A stretch of DNA of 64,000 nucleotides from JAEUPI01 sp044222685 (GTDB lineage: Bacteria > Pseudomonadota > Gammaproteobacteria > Burkholderiales > Burkholderiaceae_C): the NCBI GenBank assembly GCA_044222685.1, contig JBGAMU010000019.1, positions 1-64,000 of the forward strand, written 5' to 3'. The position numbers and the translations under genes were made by a program. The notes under the pieces are model-generated. The model was not told where the DNA came from. It was given only the letters and a program-made list of their open reading frames with translations, and made no database searches. Shown here one piece after another: positions 34,725-43,713 of the stretch; position 1 is the stretch's first letter, and each line of letters begins with the position of its first letter.

Positions 34725-36008
34725 ATGAGCGCCATCGTCGACATCGTCGGCCGAGAGATTCTCGACAGCCGCGGCAACCCCACCGTCGAATGCGACGTGC
34801 TGCTGGAGTCGGGCACCATGGGCCGCGCCGCGGTGCCCAGCGGCGCCTCCACCGGCAGCCGCGAGGCGATCGAATTGCGCGACGGCGACAAGAGCCGCTA
34901 CCTCGGCAAGGGCGTGCTGCGCGCGGTGGAGCACGTCAACACCGAGATCAGCGAAGCGGTGCTGGGTCTCGATGCCAGCGAGCAGGCCTTCCTCGACAAG
35001 ACGCTGGTCGACCTCGACGGCACCGAGAACAAGTCGCGGCTCGGCGCCAACGCCACGCTGGCGGTCAGCATGGCGGTGGCGCGTGCGGCGGCCGAAGAGT
35101 CCGGACTGCCGCTGTACCGCTACTTCGGCGGCTCGGGCGGCATGAGCCTGCCGGTGCCGATGATGAACGTGATCAACGGTGGTGCGCACGCCAACAACAA
35201 CCTGGATCTGCAGGAGCTGATGATCATCCCGGTCGGCGCACCGAGCTTCCGCGAGGCGGTGCGCTACGGCGCCGAGGTGTTCCACGCGCTGAAGAAGATC
35301 ATCGACAACAAGGGCATGAGCACCGCGGTCGGCGACGAAGGCGGCTTCGCGCCCAACGTGGCCAGCCACGAGGCGGCGCTGCAGATGCTGATCGAGGCGA
35401 TCGACAAGGCCGGCTACACACCGGGCGAGCAGATCGCGATCGGCCTGGACTGCGCGGCCAGCGAGTTCTACAAGGAAGGCAAGTACCACCTCAGCGGCGA
35501 AGGCATGATCCTCTCCGCCGCCGAGTGGACCGACATCCTCGCCACCTGGGCCGACAAGTACCCGATCATCAGCATCGAGGACGGCATGCACGAGGGCGAC
35601 TGGGACGGCTGGAAGCACCTGACCGACAAGCTGGGCCGCAAGCTGCAACTGGTGGGTGACGACCTCTTCGTCACCAACACCAAGATCCTCAAGGAAGGCA
35701 TCGCCAAGGGCGTGGCCAACTCGATCCTCATCAAGATCAACCAGATCGGCACGCTGTCCGAGACCTTCGCCGCCATCGAGATGGCCAAGCGCGCCGGCTA
35801 TACCGCGGTGATCAGCCACCGCAGCGGCGAGACCGAGGACGCGACCATCGCCGACATCGCGGTGGGCACCAACGCCGGCCAGATCAAGACCGGCTCGATG
35901 AGCCGCAGCGACCGCATCGCCAAGTACAACCAGCTGCTGCGCATCGAGGAAGACCTCGGCGACGTGGCGCAGTACCCGGGTCGCGGCGCTTTCTACAATC
36001 TGCGCTGA
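34725..36008 (+). CDS. eno: Enolase
   Basis: Glycolytic interconversion of 2-phosphoglycerate and phosphoenolpyruvate, and a degradosome partner in many bacteria. 427 residues with GREILDSRGNPTVECDV at the N-terminus, SGASTGSREAIELRDGD, VGDEGGFAPN, the metal ligand SIEDGMHEGDWDGW, VGDDLFVTN and SHRSGETEDATIADIAVG. A ribosome-binding site (AGAGGAA) precedes the ATG. Its product is a substrate of KdsA, two genes upstream. Confidence 0.98.
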   Translation: MSAIVDIVGREILDSRGNPTVECDVLLESGTMGRAAVPSGASTGSREAIELRDGDKSRYLGKGVLRAVEHVNTEISEAVLGLDASEQAFLDKTLVDLDGTENKSRLGANATLAVSMAVARAAAEESGLPLYRYFGGSGGMSLPVPMMNVINGGAHANNNLDLQELMIIPVGAPSFREAVRYGAEVFHALKKIIDNKGMSTAVGDEGGFAPNVASHEAALQMLIEAIDKAGYTPGEQIAIGLDCAASEFYKEGKYHLSGEGMILSAAEWTDILATWADKYPIISIEDGMHEGDWDGWKHLTDKLGRKLQLVGDDLFVTNTKILKEGIAKGVANSILIKINQIGTLSETFAAIEMAKRAGYTAVISHRSGETEDATIADIAVGTNAGQIKTGSMSRSDRIAKYNQLLRIEEDLGDVAQYPGRGAFYNLR

Positions 36009-36009
36009 C

Positions 36010-36297
36010 ATGCCGACCCGCGCTCGCACCGTCACCCTGGGCCTTGCGCTGCTGCTGTTGCTGGTGCAGGCCGGCCTGTGGTTCGGCAAGGGCAGCGTGC
36101 CGCACGTGTGGAGCCTGCAGATGCAGCTGAAGGACCAGGGCCTTGCCAACGAGGCGGCACGCCAGCGCAACCAGCGCATCGTCGCCGAGGTCGGCGACCT
36201 GCGCGAAGGCCTCGAGATGATCGAGGAAAAGGCGCGCAGCGAGCTCGGCATGGTGCGGCCCGACGAGGTGTTCGTCCAGATCACCGGCCGGCGCTGA
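36010..36297 (+). CDS. ftsB: Cell division protein FtsB
   Basis: Bitopic divisome protein of 95 residues: a single N-terminal membrane helix (VTLGLALLLLLVQAGLWF), then a periplasmic coiled coil (ANEAARQRNQRIVAEVGDLREG) and the conserved EEKARSELGMVRPDEVFVQI block. It works with FtsL and FtsQ to activate septal wall synthesis. It starts 1 bp after eno, the standard order. Confidence 0.95.
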   Translation: MPTRARTVTLGLALLLLLVQAGLWFGKGSVPHVWSLQMQLKDQGLANEAARQRNQRIVAEVGDLREGLEMIEEKARSELGMVRPDEVFVQITGRR

Positions 36298-36313
36298 GGC
36301 GCTGCGTCCGCGC

Positions 36314-36949
36314 ATGCCGGTCGCGCTCGAGTGGGCCGCTCCGGCGTTGGCGCCGGCCTTCACGCTGTGGGGCTCGCCCGTCACGTGGGTCGAGATCGTG
36401 GCGTTCGTGTTGTCGCTGTGGATGGTCGAGCGCAACATACGCGTCGATCCGCTGGCCTGGCCGCTGGCGATCGCCGCCTCGCTGCTCTACGCCCTGCTGT
36501 TCGCCGCCAACCGGCTCTACGGCGAGGCCACGCTGCAGTTCTTCTTCGTCGCGGTGTCGGTCTGGGGCTGGTGGCAGTGGCTGCGCGGGCACGGCGCCGA
36601 CGGAGGCGCGTTGCACGTACACCGGTTGCCCACTACGGGCAGATGGCGGGTGGCGCTGCTCACGCTGCTGGCCTGGCCGCTGCTGGGCCTCGCGCTGCAA
36701 CGCGGCACCGACAGCGACGTGCCGTTCCTCGACGCATTGCCCACCGTAGGCAGCGTCGCCGGCCAGCTGCTGCTCGGGCGCAAGCTGATCGAGAACTGGG
36801 TCGTCTGGCTGGCAGTCAATGTGTTCAGCGTCGGCCTGTTCGCCTGGAAGGGCCTGTGGTTGACGGCGCTGCTGTACGCCCTCTTCGCCGCGCTGTCGGT
36901 GGCGGGCTGGCGTGCCTGGCGCCGACTCGCCGCCGACAATGGGTCATGA
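36314..36949 (+). CDS. pnuC: Nicotinamide riboside transporter PnuC
   Basis: A 211-residue inner-membrane protein with about seven hydrophobic helices. Family marks are WGSPVTWVEIVAFVLSLWMVERNI, the tryptophan-rich VSVWGWWQWLRG and the C-terminal KLIENWVVWLAVNVFSVGLFAWKGLWLTALLYALFA. PnuC facilitates uptake of nicotinamide riboside, trapped by phosphorylation. The next gene, overlapping by ATGA, encodes the expected kinase, which supports the assignment. Confidence 0.93.
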   Translation: MPVALEWAAPALAPAFTLWGSPVTWVEIVAFVLSLWMVERNIRVDPLAWPLAIAASLLYALLFAANRLYGEATLQFFFVAVSVWGWWQWLRGHGADGGALHVHRLPTTGRWRVALLTLLAWPLLGLALQRGTDSDVPFLDALPTVGSVAGQLLLGRKLIENWVVWLAVNVFSVGLFAWKGLWLTALLYALFAALSVAGWRAWRRLAADNGS

Positions 36950-37623
36950 GCGCGCCCTTCGTCATCGCCATCGTCGGCGCCGAGAGCACCGGCAAGACGC
37001 AACTCGCGCGCGACCTGGCACAGGCGCTGGCCCAGCACACGGAGCTCGCGGCCACCTGGGTTCCCGAGGTGCTGCGAGACTGGTGCGAGGCCCACGGCCG
37101 CACGCCACGCGCCGATGAACAAGCCGCCATCGCGCGCGAGCAGCAGGCGCGCATCGACGCGGCTGCAGCCACACATCGGGTGGTGGTCGCCGACACGACC
37201 GCGCTGATGACCGCGGTCTACAGCCGGCTGCTCTTTGCAGACGACTCTCTGCGCGACTTTGCCATCGCACAGCACCGACGCCTCTCCCTCACGCTGCTCA
37301 CCGCACTCGACCTGCCGTGGCGGCCCGATGGCCTGCAGCGCGACGGGCCGCACGTGCGCGCGCCGGTGGATGCGCTGGTGCGCGAGTGGCTGATCGCGGG
37401 CGGAATCGAGTGGTCGGTGGTCAGCGGAGAGGGCGATGCGCGACTGCAGTCGGCGCTCGACGCCTTGGCGCCGCGTCTACGCGCGTGGCCCGCGCCCGGC
37501 CGCGGCCTCTTCACGCGGCTGGCCGCGCGCAATGCCGCGCCGTCGGCCCGGCCCTGGTTCTGCGAGAGCTGCGACTCGCCGGAGTGCGAACACGCGTTGC
37601 TGATGCAGCAGCGGCGAGGCTGA
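36946..37623 (+). CDS. NadR-like nicotinamide riboside kinase
   Basis: A 225-residue P-loop kinase resembling the C-terminal ribosylnicotinamide kinase domain of NadR. Walker A is VGAESTGKTQLARDLA, followed by WVPEVLRDWCEAHGR and VVADTTALMTAVYS. The HTH and adenylyltransferase domains of enterobacterial NadR are absent. The tail has an odd cysteine cluster (FCESCDSPECEH) that could bind metal. Coupled to pnuC, so the pair probably imports and traps nicotinamide riboside for NAD. Confidence 0.85.
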   Translation: MSAPFVIAIVGAESTGKTQLARDLAQALAQHTELAATWVPEVLRDWCEAHGRTPRADEQAAIAREQQARIDAAAATHRVVVADTTALMTAVYSRLLFADDSLRDFAIAQHRRLSLTLLTALDLPWRPDGLQRDGPHVRAPVDALVREWLIAGGIEWSVVSGEGDARLQSALDALAPRLRAWPAPGRGLFTRLAARNAAPSARPWFCESCDSPECEHALLMQQRRG

Positions 37624-37629
37624 ACGTCG

Positions 37630-39987
37630 TCACGCCAGCGCGGGCAGACCCTGCAACCAGCTGCGCAGGCGCAGCGGCATCACCGGCTTCTGCAGCCAGG
37701 GCTGGCCTGCATTGTCGAGCAGCTTCAGACGGTCCGGAGTCACGTCGCCGGTGACGACCAGGGCCGGCAGAGGGTGGCCGAGGCGGGTCTGCAGTTCGGC
37801 GATCGCCTGCAGGCCGGTGCGCCCGTGGCGCAGGCGCAGGTCGACGATGGCCGCATGCACCGGCGGCCGGCTGGCACCGAGCCAGTGCGCGATGGCATCG
37901 GGCGCATCGGCACCCGGCAGCACGCGATGCCCCCAGCGCTCGAGCACCGCGGTCAGCGCATCGCGAACCTGCGCATCGTCGTCGATCACGATGAGGGTCA
38001 GTACTTCGGTCCCGCCGTCGTGCCCTGGCGCAGGCGCGTGATCGACGTGCCACGGCACTCGCGGCAGGTCGATCCAGAAACAGCTGCCGGCACCGGGCCG
38101 TGAGCGCAGGCCGAGCGGATGCCGCAGCAACGCGGCGGTGCGCTTCACGATCGACAAGCCCAGGCCCAGGCCCCTGCTGCGGTCGCGTTCGTCGTTGCCG
38201 ACCTGGAAGAACTCCTGGAACACCAGCTCCTGCGCGGCCGGCTCGATGCCGGCGCCGGTGTCGCGCACCTCGACGCGCCAGTGCGCGGGTCCGGCCTCGC
38301 GCAAACGCACCACGCAGCCGCCGCGAGCGGTGTACTTCAACGCGTTGTCGATCAGATTGCGCAGGCAGCGCTCGAGCAGGGCCGCATCGCTGTCGGCCGC
38401 GGCGGCCGGCACGGCCCCTGGCAGATGCAGTCGCAGCTGCAGGCCGCGCTCGCGCGCGCCCAGCTGGTGCTCGTCGACCAGCCGCTGCAGCAAGGCGTCC
38501 AGCCGCAGCGGCGCACGATGCAGGCGCACCAGCCCGGCATCGAGTTGCGACAGATCCAGCAAGGCATCGAACAGGCGGCCGAGCGACGTCAACGACGCGC
38601 CCATGCGGCCGACCAGCGAGCGCCGCTGCGCGGCAGCCGGCTCGCGCTCGAGCGCGGCCAGGTACATCGCCAGCGCCTGCACGGGTTGGCGCAGATCGTG
38701 GCTGGCCGCAGCGAGGAAGCGCGTCTTGGCGGCATTGGCCGCCTCGAGCTCGTCGTTCAACGCTGCCAGCCGCGCCTGCTCCTGCGTGGCGCGTTCGCGC
38801 TCGCGCAGCGCATCGTCGCGGGCGCGGTGCGCGGCGTCGAGCTCGTGATGAATCTGCAAGGTCAGCCGGCGCGCATGTGCCGATTGCACGGCCGCCTGTT
38901 CACGCGCCGCGGCCGCCTGTCGTTCATACGCCAGCGCCGCGGCGAAGTCGCCGAGCGACTCGCTCGCCAACGCGGCCTGGGCATACAACTGCGCCCGATC
39001 CTGCGGAAACCGACTGCCGTTCAGCCGATCGTGGTGCCGCTCGATGTAGGGTCGCGCCAGGGCCAGCGCCTGCGCGGCGCGGCCGGTGCGGTTGAAGACG
39101 AGGGCCTGGATCCAGACCCACTCGGCCCGTTCGTGCTGGATGTCGCGCTGCTCGGCCTGCGCCTGATCCAGGAACGCCTGCGCCCGTTCCCAGCGCTCGG
39201 CGCGCGCCAGCGCCATCGCGCACAGCGTCTGCCGAATGTCGCGGTGGCGAGCCGGAAAGCGGTCTTCCAAGGCAATCATGCGGTCGGCCATCGCCACCGC
39301 TTCGTCATGGCGACCCAGCAGGCTCAACACGCACATGCGATTGGCACCGGCGAGATAGATCACGCCGTACCACTCGGTGTGCTCGCACAGCGACCACGCC
39401 TCCTCGCACAGCGGCAGCGCATCCTCCAGATTCAGCAGGCTGGACTGCAACCCACCCAGTGAGCCCACCGCAGGCGCAATCAGCTCGGGCTCACCGAGGC
39501 GACGGCTCATCGCCACCGCCTGGTAGTGCGCGCGCAGCGCGTCGTCGTAGCGCCCCATCATCTCCAGGGTGGCCGCGCGGCGCGTGATCTCCATCTGCCG
39601 CACCTGAGGCAACAGCGCACCGTCGGGCATTGCCAGTGCCTGGTCGGTGACCTGCAGCGCTTCGGCGAGCCGCCCATCGCGCACCCACAGTCCCGCCTGG
39701 ATGCCGCGGCTCAACACAAGCGCGTCGATGTCACCGACGTGCTCGAGCCGCGCCTTCGCGCGAGCCAATGCCTGCTCGCAGGCCGGCCGGTCCCCCTGCG
39801 CGAGCATGCCCCACGCCGCGAACAGGTCGGTATAGATCGGCACCCGGCTGTCGAGCGCTGCATCGCCGCGCAGTCGATCCACATAGACCAGAAGCGCTCG
39901 TGGATCGGACTGCCGCAGCCGCAGACCCTGCAGCAGCACGCCGCGGGCGTCCATCGGGGCTGGCGCAAGCGGGGGCCGATGCAGCAT
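37630..39987 (-). CDS. TPR-containing hybrid histidine kinase
   Basis: A 785-residue soluble sensor with no membrane segment. Residues about 15-380 are TPR-like helical repeats; a coiled coil (RERERATQEQARLAALNDELEAA) leads to the H-box SHDLRQPVQALAMYL, the HATPase domain (N-box RNLIDNALKYTARGG, DTGAGIEP, RGLGLGLSIVKR) and a C-terminal receiver (LIVIDDDAQVRDAL, phospho-Asp in AIVDLRL, Lys in WLQKPV). The HDLRQP H-box is typical of betaproteobacterial hybrid kinases acting with NarL-type regulators; one lies at 42.0 kb beyond the lipoprotein gene. Start chosen at ATG 39987; 39954 is an alternative. Confidence 0.9.
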   Translation of the reverse strand: MLHRPPLAPAPMDARGVLLQGLRLRQSDPRALLVYVDRLRGDAALDSRVPIYTDLFAAWGMLAQGDRPACEQALARAKARLEHVGDIDALVLSRGIQAGLWVRDGRLAEALQVTDQALAMPDGALLPQVRQMEITRRAATLEMMGRYDDALRAHYQAVAMSRRLGEPELIAPAVGSLGGLQSSLLNLEDALPLCEEAWSLCEHTEWYGVIYLAGANRMCVLSLLGRHDEAVAMADRMIALEDRFPARHRDIRQTLCAMALARAERWERAQAFLDQAQAEQRDIQHERAEWVWIQALVFNRTGRAAQALALARPYIERHHDRLNGSRFPQDRAQLYAQAALASESLGDFAAALAYERQAAAAREQAAVQSAHARRLTLQIHHELDAAHRARDDALRERERATQEQARLAALNDELEAANAAKTRFLAAASHDLRQPVQALAMYLAALEREPAAAQRRSLVGRMGASLTSLGRLFDALLDLSQLDAGLVRLHRAPLRLDALLQRLVDEHQLGARERGLQLRLHLPGAVPAAAADSDAALLERCLRNLIDNALKYTARGGCVVRLREAGPAHWRVEVRDTGAGIEPAAQELVFQEFFQVGNDERDRSRGLGLGLSIVKRTAALLRHPLGLRSRPGAGSCFWIDLPRVPWHVDHAPAPGHDGGTEVLTLIVIDDDAQVRDALTAVLERWGHRVLPGADAPDAIAHWLGASRPPVHAAIVDLRLRHGRTGLQAIAELQTRLGHPLPALVVTGDVTPDRLKLLDNAGQPWLQKPVMPLRLRSWLQGLPALA

Positions 39988-40093
39988 GGGGGTGATCGTA
40001 GGGCAAGGCAGTGCCCTGCCATCAGCGGCCATGCGCCCGCTGCGGCCGAGTGGACCCCAGCGGGCGCGACGAGCTCGTCAAGCCGTGCCGCCG

Positions 40094-41761
40094 TCAGCGG
40101 AAGCTGGCCGCCTGCTGGGCCTGGCCCGACGTGCCGCCATACACCAGCGTGGCGTTGCCACGGGCGCCCATGGTCACGTGGGTCAGCTGGTTGTTGCTGT
40201 CGCCCACTTCCACCGTGTCGCGCCAGCCGGACAGGCGGTCGTGGAAGCGCCGCGCGAACACGTGACTCACCGGTGTGTCACCGGACGACACGCGCTCCTG
40301 CCAGGTGACGATGAAGTTGTTGTCGGCATCGACGTCGGTCACCTTCGGCGCGTAGACGCCGAGTGCGGTGTTCAGGAAATTGCTCGTGCTCGGGGCGCTG
40401 ACGGGTTCAGGCGCGGTCCACTGGCCGTTGCCCTGGTCGATCCAGCGGTACAGGCGCGTCGAGCCGCCCGAGCCGCAGCAGGAGACGCCGAAGACGTGGA
40501 TGCGGTCGTTGTTGTCGACCACCGCATCCGGGCCCGACGCGTAGGCATTCGCCACCGGCGCAGGGCCGGCCAGCACGACGTTGCTGGCCGCGAGGTCTAG
40601 CCGCGATGCCAGCACCGAGCCGAGTCGGTTGCTCGTCAGCAGCACGGCCTTGCCGCTGCGGTTGGTGCGCAGCACCTCGAGCGGTTGGGTACTGGAGTCC
40701 ACCGTGGTCAGCGTGGTGCCCCAGCCCTGGCCGGCCGGGCGGCGGTTGACCACCGTGCCCACGCCGGTGTGCCGCCAGGCGGCCAGCACGTTGCCGGCAG
40801 CATCGGCCACGATGCGCGGCGACTCGGTCTCGGTGGACTCCAGCTCGACGGCCACCGGCGTGCCCAGTGTGTTGCCGTTGATCGTGTAGGTGCGGGCCAC
40901 GACATCATGCGGACCCGAATTGCCGACGCGTTCGCGCCAGACGATCTCGAAGCTGTCGTTGCCCACCGCCGCCACCGCCGGAGCGAGCGCGCTGGTGGCG
41001 TTGAAGGAGTTGATGCGTGTGGGCAGCAGGGCCCACGAGCCGGCGGCATTGGCATCCGGGCCGGGCGTGTACAGCGCGCCGCCCACGATGCCGTTGCGAT
41101 GCCACACGGCCAGCACGTGGCCGGCCCCGTTGGCCGCCGCGGCGATCGAGGTGGAGGCCACGCTCAGCGCATCGGACGTCTGCAGCACGTCGTTGCCGGG
41201 CGCCGTGAAGGCGTTGGCCTGCGTGGAGTCGTTCGAACGCAGCTGGATGCGGGCCATGACACCGGCCGCCAGGTTGTTGCCGTTGATCGCCAGCAGATGG
41301 GTATGACCGTTGCTGTCGACCACGGTGGCCACATCGCGTGCACCGCTGCCCAGCGCGTCGAGCGGCGGGCTCCACGTGCGCTCGTTCACCGTCACGGCGG
41401 CATCGGCGCTGGTGGTGGTGCCCATCGTATTGGTCAGGCCCACCCGGTACTGCTGGCTGCCGACCACGAGCGCGGCCGGGCCGATGTCGAGCTCGCTCGC
41501 GTTGGCACCCAGGACGTCGGCCTGGCGTGCCAGGTCGAACCACTGGTAGGCGATCGCGCCGGCGTCGGTCGTCGCCGCCACCGACATCGTGCCGACGGCG
41601 CCCTCGGCGAGCGTCAGGCTCTCCGGCTGGGATGTGATCACCGGCGCACTGCCGGTGGGCGGCAGCGGAACGAAGTCGCCGCCGCAGGCAGTCACCAGCG
41701 CGGTGATCGAGGCGAGCGCCAGTGCGTGGCGAGCGGTTGGCAGCTTAAGGGAAACGGGCAT
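40094..41761 (-). CDS. Predicted exported lipoprotein with Ig-like and repeat domain
   Basis: A 555-residue secreted protein. The signal peptide ends in a lipobox (ALVTACGG), so it should be lipid-anchored. Residues about 40-125 look like an Ig-like/PKD domain (VITSQPESLTLAEGAVGTMSVAAT, AYQWFD). The rest consists of repeated segments (GHVLAVWHRNG, NSFEIVWRERVG-like, NVLAAWRHTG, NNFIVTWQERVS) suggestive of a beta-propeller. No enzyme motif is recognised. It is divergent from the NarL-type regulator at 42.0 kb and downstream-adjacent to the hybrid kinase, so it may be their target. Confidence 0.8.
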   Translation of the reverse strand: MPVSLKLPTARHALALASITALVTACGGDFVPLPPTGSAPVITSQPESLTLAEGAVGTMSVAATTDAGAIAYQWFDLARQADVLGANASELDIGPAALVVGSQQYRVGLTNTMGTTTSADAAVTVNERTWSPPLDALGSGARDVATVVDSNGHTHLLAINGNNLAAGVMARIQLRSNDSTQANAFTAPGNDVLQTSDALSVASTSIAAAANGAGHVLAVWHRNGIVGGALYTPGPDANAAGSWALLPTRINSFNATSALAPAVAAVGNDSFEIVWRERVGNSGPHDVVARTYTINGNTLGTPVAVELESTETESPRIVADAAGNVLAAWRHTGVGTVVNRRPAGQGWGTTLTTVDSSTQPLEVLRTNRSGKAVLLTSNRLGSVLASRLDLAASNVVLAGPAPVANAYASGPDAVVDNNDRIHVFGVSCCGSGGSTRLYRWIDQGNGQWTAPEPVSAPSTSNFLNTALGVYAPKVTDVDADNNFIVTWQERVSSGDTPVSHVFARRFHDRLSGWRDTVEVGDSNNQLTHVTMGARGNATLVYGGTSGQAQQAASFR

Positions 41762-41814
41762 GTCGGCTCCTTGGGTTGTGGACGGAGCGGACTGTGCGAA
41801 CGCGGCCCCCGGAA

Positions 41815-41954
41815 CGGACCTGTCCGCCTGGCCAGTTCGTGAGTCTTGCCCGCCCGTCGAGCGGACATCGCGTGATGCGCGGCACGAACGCGCGCACGGG
41901 CCCGATGCCGATCGCCACGGTCTTCGAGCGGCGGAACCTGTCCGAACGGACAGG
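41815..41954. promoter_or_regulatory. CGGAC/GTCCG dyads between lipoprotein and NarL-type regulator
   Basis: CGGAC-CT-GTCCG at 41815-41826 and CCTGTCCG-AA-CGGACAGG at 41937-41954 (8-bp perfect arms). Further GCGGAC half-sites occur near 41787 and 41861. Positioned upstream of both divergent genes. Likely regulator-binding sites; the protein is not known. Confidence 0.45.
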
Positions 41955-41991
41955 GTGCGAGCCCGACACCCGGCGATATCATCGGCCGGCC

Positions 41992-42624
41992 ATGGTGATC
42001 ATCGAGCGCGCAGAAGTCCTGATCGTCGAGGACCATCCGCTGTACAGCGACGGCGTCGTCAGCCTGCTGGCGCGACACGCGCCGCAGGTGCGATGCCAGG
42101 TCGCGGCCGACGCACCGAGCGCGCTCGGTGCGCTGATGCACAACGGTGGCGTCGACCTGGTCCTGGCCGACCATCGCCTGCCGGGCGGGATGGACGGGCT
42201 GGCGCTGCTCGAACAGGTGGTGCGGCTGTACCCGACCGCCGGCCGGGTGCTGATGTCCGGCAGCGACGATGCCCAGCTCGCGGCGCGCGCGCGAGCCATT
42301 GGTGCGATGGGCTATCTGCCGAAATCGCTCGAGCCGTTGGCCTGGATCGCCGCGCTGCGGTCGGTGCTGGCCGGTGAACCGTGGTTTCCGCCTCGCTCGG
42401 CAGAAGGCGCCGGTGGCCTCACGCCACGTCAGCGGCGCATCCTCGAACGCATCGCCTGCGGGCAGACCAACAAGCTGATCGCGCGCGAGCTCGGCATCAC
42501 CGAGCGCACGATCAAGTACCACCTGGCCGAGATCTTCGAACGCCTCGGCGCCGGCAGTCGGGCCGAAGCGGTGGCGCGCGCGTCGGCGCAGGGCTGGATC
42601 GCGCTGCGCGAGCGCGCAGCCTGA
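41992..42624 (+). CDS. NarL/LuxR-family response regulator
   Basis: A 210-residue regulator with an intact receiver (acidic pair in LIVEDHPLYSDG, phospho-Asp in LVLADHRLPGGMDG, Ser/Thr in RVLMSGSDD, Lys in GYLPKSLEP) and a LuxR-type helix-turn-helix (GLTPRQRRILERIACGQTNKLIARELGITERTIKYHLAEIFERLG). Start chosen at ATG 41992 (MVIIERAEVLIVEDH); the reading frame continues upstream without family similarity. Its likely kinase is the hybrid at 37.6-40.0 kb; this is inference from proximity. Confidence 0.9.
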   Translation: MVIIERAEVLIVEDHPLYSDGVVSLLARHAPQVRCQVAADAPSALGALMHNGGVDLVLADHRLPGGMDGLALLEQVVRLYPTAGRVLMSGSDDAQLAARARAIGAMGYLPKSLEPLAWIAALRSVLAGEPWFPPRSAEGAGGLTPRQRRILERIACGQTNKLIARELGITERTIKYHLAEIFERLGAGSRAEAVARASAQGWIALRERAA

Positions 42625-42660
42625 ACGCCGCACGCGCCCGCCCGCGCGGCGCGGCCCGGC

Positions 42661-43644
42661 TCAGTTGACCGCGTCCGAGCCGCCCGCCTGGTCGCGCACC
42701 GGCGTGAACAGCCCGCCGGCGTCGACCGCGTCGAAGTGATAGAGCTGGCCGCAGAAGTCGCAACCCACCTCGGCCTCGCCGCGCTCGGCGATCAGCGACT
42801 CGACTTCCTCGCGACCGAGCCCGCGCAGCATGCCGGCGACGCGCCCGCGCGAGCAGGTGCACGAGAAGCGCGGGCGCAGCGGCGAGAACACGCGCAACGT
42901 CTCCTCCCAGAACAGCCGCCGCAGGATCGTCTCGGGCGCCAGCGTCAGCAGCTCCTCGCGCGTCAGCGTGGCGGCCAGCAGCGCGATGCGATTGAAGTCC
43001 TCGCTGCGGCCGATCTGGTCTTCGTCGCCCGACTTCCAGGCCGTGCCCGACAGGTTGGCCTGGCCCTGCGCGGGCAGGCGCTGGATCAGCAGCCCGGCCG
43101 CGGCCTCGTCGTCGGCGGCGAGCACCAGGCGTGTGTCGAGCTGCTCGGACTGCAGCATGTAGTGCTCCAGCACCTGCGCCAATGCCTGCAGCGGCTCGCG
43201 CCGGTCGCCATGCAGCGGCACCACGCCCTGGTAGGGCTGTTGTCCGGGCAGGCGATCGGCCGGGTCGAGCGTGATCGCGCAGCGGCCGCCGCCGTGCAGG
43301 TTGAGCAGCGCCTCCAGGCGCGCGTCGGCGGGCACGTCGCCCACCACCTTGGCGGTCGAGCGGAAGCCGAGGTCCGAGCGCGCCTCGGCCACCGCGAGCT
43401 TGACCGGCCCGTCGCCGTGCATCTGCAGGATCAGCGCGCCGTTGAACTTGATGTTGGCCTGCATCAGGCAGGCCGCCGCGCTCATTTCGCCGAGCAGCGC
43501 ACGCACCGGCGCCGAGAACGCGTGGCCGCCATCGCTGGCCGTCGCGCGGCGCGACAGCAGCTCGCGCCAGCCCTCGCGCAGCTGCACCAGGGCGCCGCGC
43601 ACCGGAAGGCCTTCGAAGAGGAACTTGTGCAGGCTGTCGGACAT
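42661..43644 (-). CDS. hslO: Redox-regulated chaperone Hsp33
   Basis: Holdase activated by oxidation, 327 residues. Zinc-binding cysteines are present as CTC (FSCTCSRGRV) and CDFC (EVGCDFCGQLYHFD) near the C-terminus, with the expected spacing of about 30 residues. N-terminal MSDSLHKFLFEGLPVRGALVQL is typical. Divergent from the DUF455 gene. Confidence 0.96.
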   Translation of the reverse strand: MSDSLHKFLFEGLPVRGALVQLREGWRELLSRRATASDGGHAFSAPVRALLGEMSAAACLMQANIKFNGALILQMHGDGPVKLAVAEARSDLGFRSTAKVVGDVPADARLEALLNLHGGGRCAITLDPADRLPGQQPYQGVVPLHGDRREPLQALAQVLEHYMLQSEQLDTRLVLAADDEAAAGLLIQRLPAQGQANLSGTAWKSGDEDQIGRSEDFNRIALLAATLTREELLTLAPETILRRLFWEETLRVFSPLRPRFSCTCSRGRVAGMLRGLGREEVESLIAERGEAEVGCDFCGQLYHFDAVDAGGLFTPVRDQAGGSDAVN

Positions 43645-43713
43645 GACTTCTCGGTGAAACGAAATGGGCGGCTTCGCCCGGGGCCCGAGCACTGCGCCGA
43701 TATCATCGCAGAG

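Noticed and set aside
40033..40093. Possible small gene between the hybrid kinase and the lipoprotein
   Set aside because: Only 61 bp of non-coding DNA; no start-stop pair of useful length.
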